A stretch of DNA of 64,000 nt from Streptomyces sp. f51 (GTDB lineage: Bacteria > Actinomycetota > Actinomycetes > Streptomycetales > Streptomycetaceae): the NCBI RefSeq assembly GCF_037940415.1, contig NZ_CP149798.1, forward strand, positions 7,349,001 to 7,413,000, read 5' to 3'. Positions 62,882-64,000 of the stretch are shown here, piece by piece. The notes beneath the pieces are model-generated. The model saw only the letters and a list, made by a program, of their open reading frames with translations. It was not told the origin of the DNA and did not search any database. Numbering within the stretch: position 1 is the stretch's first letter; each line of letters begins with the position of its first letter. A program made the position numbers and the translations under genes.

Positions 62882-63817
62882 TCAGGCGGTCCAGCGACGC
62901 AGCTTCTCCGGGTTGCGCACCACCCAGATGTGCCGGATCCGGTCGCCCGCGACCTCGAACCCGAACACCGTGACGGTGACACCGTCCTGCCGGGCCACCA
63001 GGCCGGGCCGGCCGTTGACCGTACGCTCCAACAGGGTCATGCCTTCCGGCCTGCGGCGGGCGAGTTCGACCCAGGCGTGCGCGATCCGCTCCCCGCCCTC
63101 GATGGGGTGCAGGAAGGTCGAGGCGAGTCCGCCGCCGTCGGCGACCGCCGTGGCGTCCGGATCGAGCAGACCGATGAGGGCGTCGATGTCTTTGGCCTCC
63201 CACGCCTCCTTGAAGGCGCCGACGACATCGGCGCGCCCTCCGGTCGCCGTCACGGAAGGCCGCGCGGCCCGGACCCGGCGGCGGGCGGAGGACGCCAGCT
63301 GGCGGCAGGCCGCCGGGGTACGGCCGACGATGTCGGCGACCTCCGCGAAGGAATGGCAGAAGACGTCGTGCAGCACGAACGCGACGCGCTCGGCCGGGGT
63401 CATCGCATCGAGCACGACCAGAAACGCCAGACCGACCGACTCGTCCAGCGTCACCCGGTCCGCCGGGTCGACGCTCGCGCCCCCCGTCCGCCCGCTGATC
63501 CACTCGGTGCGCCCGGGCAGCGGCTCGGGGATCCACTCACCCACGTAGGTCTCGCGCCTGACCCGTGCCGAGCCGAGCACGTTCAGGCAGACGCGACTGG
63601 CGACCGTCGTCAGCCAGGCGCCCGGGGACTCGATGGCGTCCTGCTGCTCGCGGGACATGGCGTACCAGCGGGTGTACGTCTCCTGGACGGCGTCCTCGGC
63701 CTCCGTCAGGGAACCCAGCAGCCGGTAGGCGAGGTTGACCAGATGACGCCGCTCGCTCATCACCGCGTCCAGGCCCGGACCGGGCCGGACGTCCTCTGGT
63801 TCGGATCGGGTGGTCAT
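62882..63817 (-). CDS. ECF41-type RNA polymerase sigma factor
   Basis: 311 aa from ATG 63817 with GGGAGC upstream. Sigma2 (HLVNLAYRLLGSLTEAEDAVQETYTRWY, about 25-52), sigma4 (MTPAERVAFVLHDVFCHSFAEVADIVGRTPAACRQLASSARRRVR, about 138-182) and a C-terminal SnoaL-like domain (from VVGAFKEAWEAKDIDALIGLL). The linker EWIPEPLPG, the later ADGGG and NPEKL match the ECF41 signatures WLPEP, DGGGK and NPDKL. In ECF41 the C-terminal domain modulates activity, replacing an anti-sigma factor. Typical targets are its own gene and a divergent or nearby carboxymuconolactone decarboxylase, oxidoreductase or epimerase gene; the gene at 63985 is the candidate. Confidence 0.92.
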   Translation of the reverse strand: MTTRSEPEDVRPGPGLDAVMSERRHLVNLAYRLLGSLTEAEDAVQETYTRWYAMSREQQDAIESPGAWLTTVASRVCLNVLGSARVRRETYVGEWIPEPLPGRTEWISGRTGGASVDPADRVTLDESVGLAFLVVLDAMTPAERVAFVLHDVFCHSFAEVADIVGRTPAACRQLASSARRRVRAARPSVTATGGRADVVGAFKEAWEAKDIDALIGLLDPDATAVADGGGLASTFLHPIEGGERIAHAWVELARRRPEGMTLLERTVNGRPGLVARQDGVTVTVFGFEVAGDRIRHIWVVRNPEKLRRWTA

Positions 63818-63854
63818 GGTGCCGACAGCTCCCTCGGTCGCATCCGCTCTCACA

Positions 63855-63929
63855 GGTTCGACAGGACAGCGCACCGGAATGTGAGGCCGGAGCCGCGCCT
63901 CACATTCCGCGGGGCTGTCCTGTCGAACC
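63855..63929. promoter_or_regulatory. 32-bp inverted repeat = twin ECF41-like divergent promoters
   Basis: Arms 63855-63886 and 63898-63929 match at about 28 of 32 positions around an 11-bp spacer. Each arm reads, outward, CCTCACA - 16 bp - TGTC, close to the ECF41 promoter pattern TGTCACA/CGTC. The two symmetric promoters would drive the sigma gene and the divergent gene. Confidence 0.6.
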
Positions 63930-63984
63930 GATGGGACCGGAACAGCCGACCCATCATCCAGCGGACAGGAAGGCCCGAGCCATC

Positions 63985-64000
63985 ATGACTGCCCCGACAC
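63985..64000 (+). CDS. Start of unknown gene, cut by window end
   Basis: ATG at 63985 follows GGACAGGAAGG and reads MTAPT before the window ends. Its position beside an ECF41 sigma factor predicts a carboxymuconolactone decarboxylase-, oxidoreductase- or epimerase-type product, but only five codons are visible, so the product is not determined. Confidence 0.4.

Noticed and set aside
1..64000. tRNA, rRNA or riboswitch genes
   Set aside because: No cloverleaf or known riboswitch core recognised by eye; short hairpins are explained as terminators. A tRNAscan/Infernal search would settle this.

Overview
The window is high-GC actinobacterial DNA, most likely from a Streptomyces chromosome arm. 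The signs are strongly GC-biased third codon positions, frequent GTG and occasional TTG starts, and a gene set dominated by two-component systems, TetR/MarR/LysR/MerR regulators, secreted carbohydrate-active enzymes, VOC proteins and phosphotransferases. I saw no rRNA, tRNA, CRISPR array, complete transposase or replication origin. Species assignment is inference from gene content.

Layout. 1-6.8 kb: a CPBP-protease/histidine-kinase/response-regulator operon, a phosphotransferase-fold gene, a zinc-ribbon protein, and a TetR/aldo-keto reductase unit followed by a quinone reductase. 6.8-12.35 kb: an accessory patch of unknown genes, partly lower in GC, with a DUF4291 gene, its decayed inverted second copy and two copies of a palindromic element. 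12.3-22.4 kb: a secreted GH64-type enzyme behind a LacI-type operator, an FAD oxidase with a divergent TetR gene, an MFS exporter, a LysR regulator, an NmrA-type reductase, a DUF1398/MarR divergent pair and two sister one-TM proteins. 22.4-31 kb: rifampin phosphotransferase with a rifamycin-associated element, a MerR-methyltransferase fusion, a Doc-like toxin/antitoxin pair, a MarR/EamA pair with twin operators, a VOC protein and a phosphotransferase. 31-47.6 kb: a DUF4239 membrane protein, a secreted protein, an AlkZ-like winged-helix protein, a kinase/regulator pair divergent from an ABC exporter, a VOC protein, a secreted GH3 enzyme, two DksA-type C4 zinc-finger genes, and a kinase/regulator/repeat-protein/SecDF run. 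47.7-58.4 kb: poorly characterised genes, including two translationally coupled giants (1037 and 1767 aa) divergent from a four-blade hemopexin-repeat protein. 58.4-64 kb: a CE4 deacetylase, a VOC protein, a membrane-domain/GH5 fusion, and an ECF41-type sigma factor with a long inverted repeat in front of a divergent gene cut by the window end.

How genes work together. Three kinase/regulator pairs each sit with a likely output: a CPBP membrane protease, an ABC permease, and a SecDF/repeat-protein unit. Several regulators lie beside their likely target with a palindrome between them: TetR/aldo-keto reductase, MarR/EamA, MarR/DUF1398 and ECF41/unknown. The rifampin phosphotransferase should be rifamycin-inducible through its upstream element. 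The best candidate for an undescribed system is the giant-protein/hemopexin locus at 49.1-58.4 kb. Other loci worth attention are the MerR-methyltransferase fusion with an apparently leaderless mRNA, the 10-residue-repeat protein beside SecDF, and the symmetric ECF41 promoter region.
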